Positions 4,656 through 6,233 of a stretch of 6,233 bases of DNA are shown one piece after another. Source of the stretch: Deltaproteobacteria bacterium (GTDB taxonomy: Bacteria > Desulfobacterota > SM23-61); the NCBI GenBank assembly GCA_026388915.1, contig JAPLIW010000559.1, positions 1 through 6,233 on the forward strand, given 5' to 3'. The notes beneath the pieces were generated by a model. That model did not search any database and was not told where the DNA came from. It saw only the letters and a list, made by a program, of their open reading frames with translations. Made by a program: the position numbers and the translations under genes. Positions within the stretch are counted from its first letter, which is position 1, and each line of letters starts with the position of its first letter.

Positions 4656-5957
4656 ATGGCCGGAATCGAACCGGTTTCCAGCGATCAGAGAACTCTGGGG
4701 GCTTGGGATTTCTTCCTCCTTTGGGCGGGAGCGGCGGTTTCCCTGGCCGAGATATGGGCGGGCGGGCTGATCGTTCCCCTGGGTCTCGGTTTGGGTCTCT
4801 GGGCGATCCTGATCGGCCATCTGATCGGTAATACCCCCCTGGCCCTGGGAGGAATGATCGGAAGCCGCTGGGGAATCCCGACCATGGTGGCCGTGCGGGC
4901 CTCTTTCGGTCTTCGGGGGTCTTACCTTGCGGCAGCGCTGAATGGAATTCAGCTGATCGGCTGGACGGCGGTGATGTTGATCCTCTGCGGAGGGGCGGCG
5001 GAGGCCATATCGAAAACCTACGGCTTTTCCAACCCCGCCTTCTGGGTAATCCTTTCGGGCGCGGTTACAACTTTTTGGGCGCTGGTGGGGTCCCGTTTCT
5101 GGAAATGGCTGCAGCGCTTCTCCGTGGTCGCCCTGATCATATTGTGCGGGGCCATGACCTATTTCGTTTTTGCCCAATACGGCTGGGATCCACTAGCCCA
5201 AATTCCCCGGAAAAAAGAATTTCCCTTCATGATCGGTATGGACCTGGTGATCGCCATGCCCATTTCCTGGCTGCCCTTGGTGGCCGATTATTCCCGCTTC
5301 GCCCGAGAATCAAAATCCTGCTTCTGGGGCACATGGATCGGCTATTTCCTCGTCTCCTCCTGGATGTACCTGCTGGGCTTGGCCGCCTCCCTGGCCACGA
5401 AATCCCCCGATCCTTCCGGCGTGGTCATGAACCTCATGGTTCAGTTCGGCTGGGCCATCCCGGCTCTTCTGATCGTCCTTTTCTCTACCTTTACCACGAC
5501 CTTTTTGGACATCTATTCCACGGCGGTGTCGAGCCTGAACATTTTTCCCAGGCTGGGAGAGCGAAAGGGGGTTCTCATCGGTGGAATCCTCGGGACCGCC
5601 ACCGCACTCCTCTTCCCGACCCTCCTCAACTACGAACACTTTTTGCTCTTCATCGGGGCGATGTTCTGTCCTCTGTTCGGGGTCGTTCTGGTCGACTACT
5701 TCCTGTTGCGGAAGGGGACTCTGGAACCAGGAGATCTATACCGAAAAGAAGGCCGGTATTGGTTTTGGAAAGGCCTGAATCCCCGGGCACTTGCAGCCTG
5801 GGCCGCCGGCTTTGTCTTTTACCTCGGTTTTTCACCCCTCCTCCTGGACAAAGTCCTGGGCATTCAGACGGCATTCCCGTGGCCCTTGGGCTCCTCTTTG
5901 CCCAGCATGGGAGCCGCCGCCCTGATCTACTGGCTCCTGGGCCGCAAGCGAATTTAA
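4656..5957 (+). CDS. cytX: NCS1-family purine/pyrimidine permease, CytX-like (putative hydroxymethylpyrimidine transporter)
   Basis: Encodes 433 residues of an integral cytoplasmic-membrane protein with about 12 hydrophobic helices (roughly 18-42, 47-68, 92-116, 127-145, 153-174, 190-212, 222-248, 257-283, 305-325, 330-350, 375-396, 409-429). NCS1 (Transp_cyt_pur) hallmarks: LWAGAAVSLAEIWAGG in the first helix, GSRWGIPTMVAVRASFG at 69-85, QLIGWTAVM at 99-107, SWLPLVADYSRF at 204-215, and PLFGVVLVDYFLLRKG near 339-354. The first-helix and QLIGWTAVM segments resemble CytX, predicted to import the thiamine precursor hydroxymethylpyrimidine, more than cytosine permease CodB or hydantoin/allantoin carriers. 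No thiamine gene or thiamine riboswitch is present here, so the substrate and the symbol are tentative. At 433 residues it is somewhat longer than I expect for CytX. It has its own ribosome site and follows a 223-base gap, so it may be transcribed separately from the methyltransferase. Confidence 0.85.
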   Translation: MAGIEPVSSDQRTLGAWDFFLLWAGAAVSLAEIWAGGLIVPLGLGLGLWAILIGHLIGNTPLALGGMIGSRWGIPTMVAVRASFGLRGSYLAAALNGIQLIGWTAVMLILCGGAAEAISKTYGFSNPAFWVILSGAVTTFWALVGSRFWKWLQRFSVVALIILCGAMTYFVFAQYGWDPLAQIPRKKEFPFMIGMDLVIAMPISWLPLVADYSRFARESKSCFWGTWIGYFLVSSWMYLLGLAASLATKSPDPSGVVMNLMVQFGWAIPALLIVLFSTFTTTFLDIYSTAVSSLNIFPRLGERKGVLIGGILGTATALLFPTLLNYEHFLLFIGAMFCPLFGVVLVDYFLLRKGTLEPGDLYRKEGRYWFWKGLNPRALAAWAAGFVFYLGFSPLLLDKVLGIQTAFPWPLGSSLPSMGAAALIYWLLGRKRI

Positions 5958-6233
5958 GAAAGGGGGGGCAGGCTTGCAATTTTGGAATTTGAAAAGAGGG
6001 GTAAGATATCCCAGTCTATCCTTAACTCTCGCCAATCACACTCCTACCGGACAATTGACTTTAAAATTGAATTTTGAAGGTTTCACCCCTAACCTGACTT
6101 CGCGGATTCGGGGGAGTTATTAGTAAAAAGTCCTTTTAAATCAAGCCCAGCCTTCAAAAGGTCTTCACTACACCGAGCTATTGGGTCACTTCGCCTTTTG
6201 CCGTCACTCGGGGTGGCGGTTGATTGGGTAACG
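5958..6233 (+). other. Non-coding tail with small AT-rich palindromes
   Basis: 276 bases without a supportable gene on either strand up to the window edge. Seen here: a run of seven G at 5964-5970; a 13-base palindrome AAAATT-G-AATTTT at 6063-6075; a 9-base perfect inverted repeat, 6072-6080 with 6151-6159; a short stem 6078-6082 with 6091-6095; and ATTGGGT twice, at 6180-6186 and 6223-6229. TTGACT at 6055-6060 resembles a -35 box, but no -10 box follows at the right distance. No clear terminator for the permease is recognised. Confidence 0.4.

Noticed and set aside
5075..5992. Long + strand open frame overlapping the permease (305 codons)
   Set aside because: Arg/Gly/Pro-rich translation in a shifted frame of a gene with clear NCS1 motifs; no ribosome site and no domain.

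Overview
The window holds five protein-coding genes, all on the + strand. The first is cut by the left edge. Gene content is typical of an anaerobic, organic-acid-degrading bacterium: a branched-chain amino-acid/aromatic-type ABC binding protein, an AMP-forming acyl-CoA ligase, an ADP-forming acyl-CoA synthetase subunit and a stand-alone homocysteine methyltransferase. Together with a moderately high GC coding bias (many GGC/GCC/CTG/CGG codons), this suggests a Desulfobacterota / 'deltaproteobacterial' genome. That placement is inference; there is no taxonomic marker here.

Layout. 1-296: C-terminal end of a periplasmic substrate-binding protein of a Liv/HAAT-type ABC transporter. 281-331: a strong stem-loop around its stop codon, with a competing second stem. 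349-1923: AMP-forming acyl-CoA synthetase (4-coumarate/fatty acid-CoA ligase type). 1924-2032: short spacer with small repeats. 2033-3505: alpha-type subunit (CoA-binding and phosphohistidine domains) of an ADP-forming acyl-CoA synthetase, without an ATP-grasp beta partner in the window. 3539-4432 (possible longer form from 3512): stand-alone zinc/homocysteine methyltransferase resembling the N-terminal module of MetH. 4433-4655: unusual structured spacer with nested and competing inverted repeats. 4656-5957: 12-TM NCS1-family permease that looks most like CytX, the putative hydroxymethylpyrimidine transporter. 5958-6233: non-coding, AT-richer tail with small palindromes.

How the genes may work together. 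The first four genes are close enough to be co-transcribed (gaps of 52, 109 and 33 bases). A plausible reading is uptake of an organic acid by the ABC system, CoA activation by the AMP-forming ligase, and acyl-CoA/acid interconversion with ATP by the ADP-forming enzyme. The homocysteine methyltransferase would take methyl groups from a corrinoid protein encoded elsewhere. The permease is separated by a long structured leader and may be its own transcription unit. I see no transposase, integrase, CRISPR array, tRNA or rRNA. The window is mostly ordinary metabolism; the less ordinary parts are the RNA-structure candidates at 281-331 and 4437-4634, and the orphan state of the ADP-forming alpha subunit and the methyltransferase.
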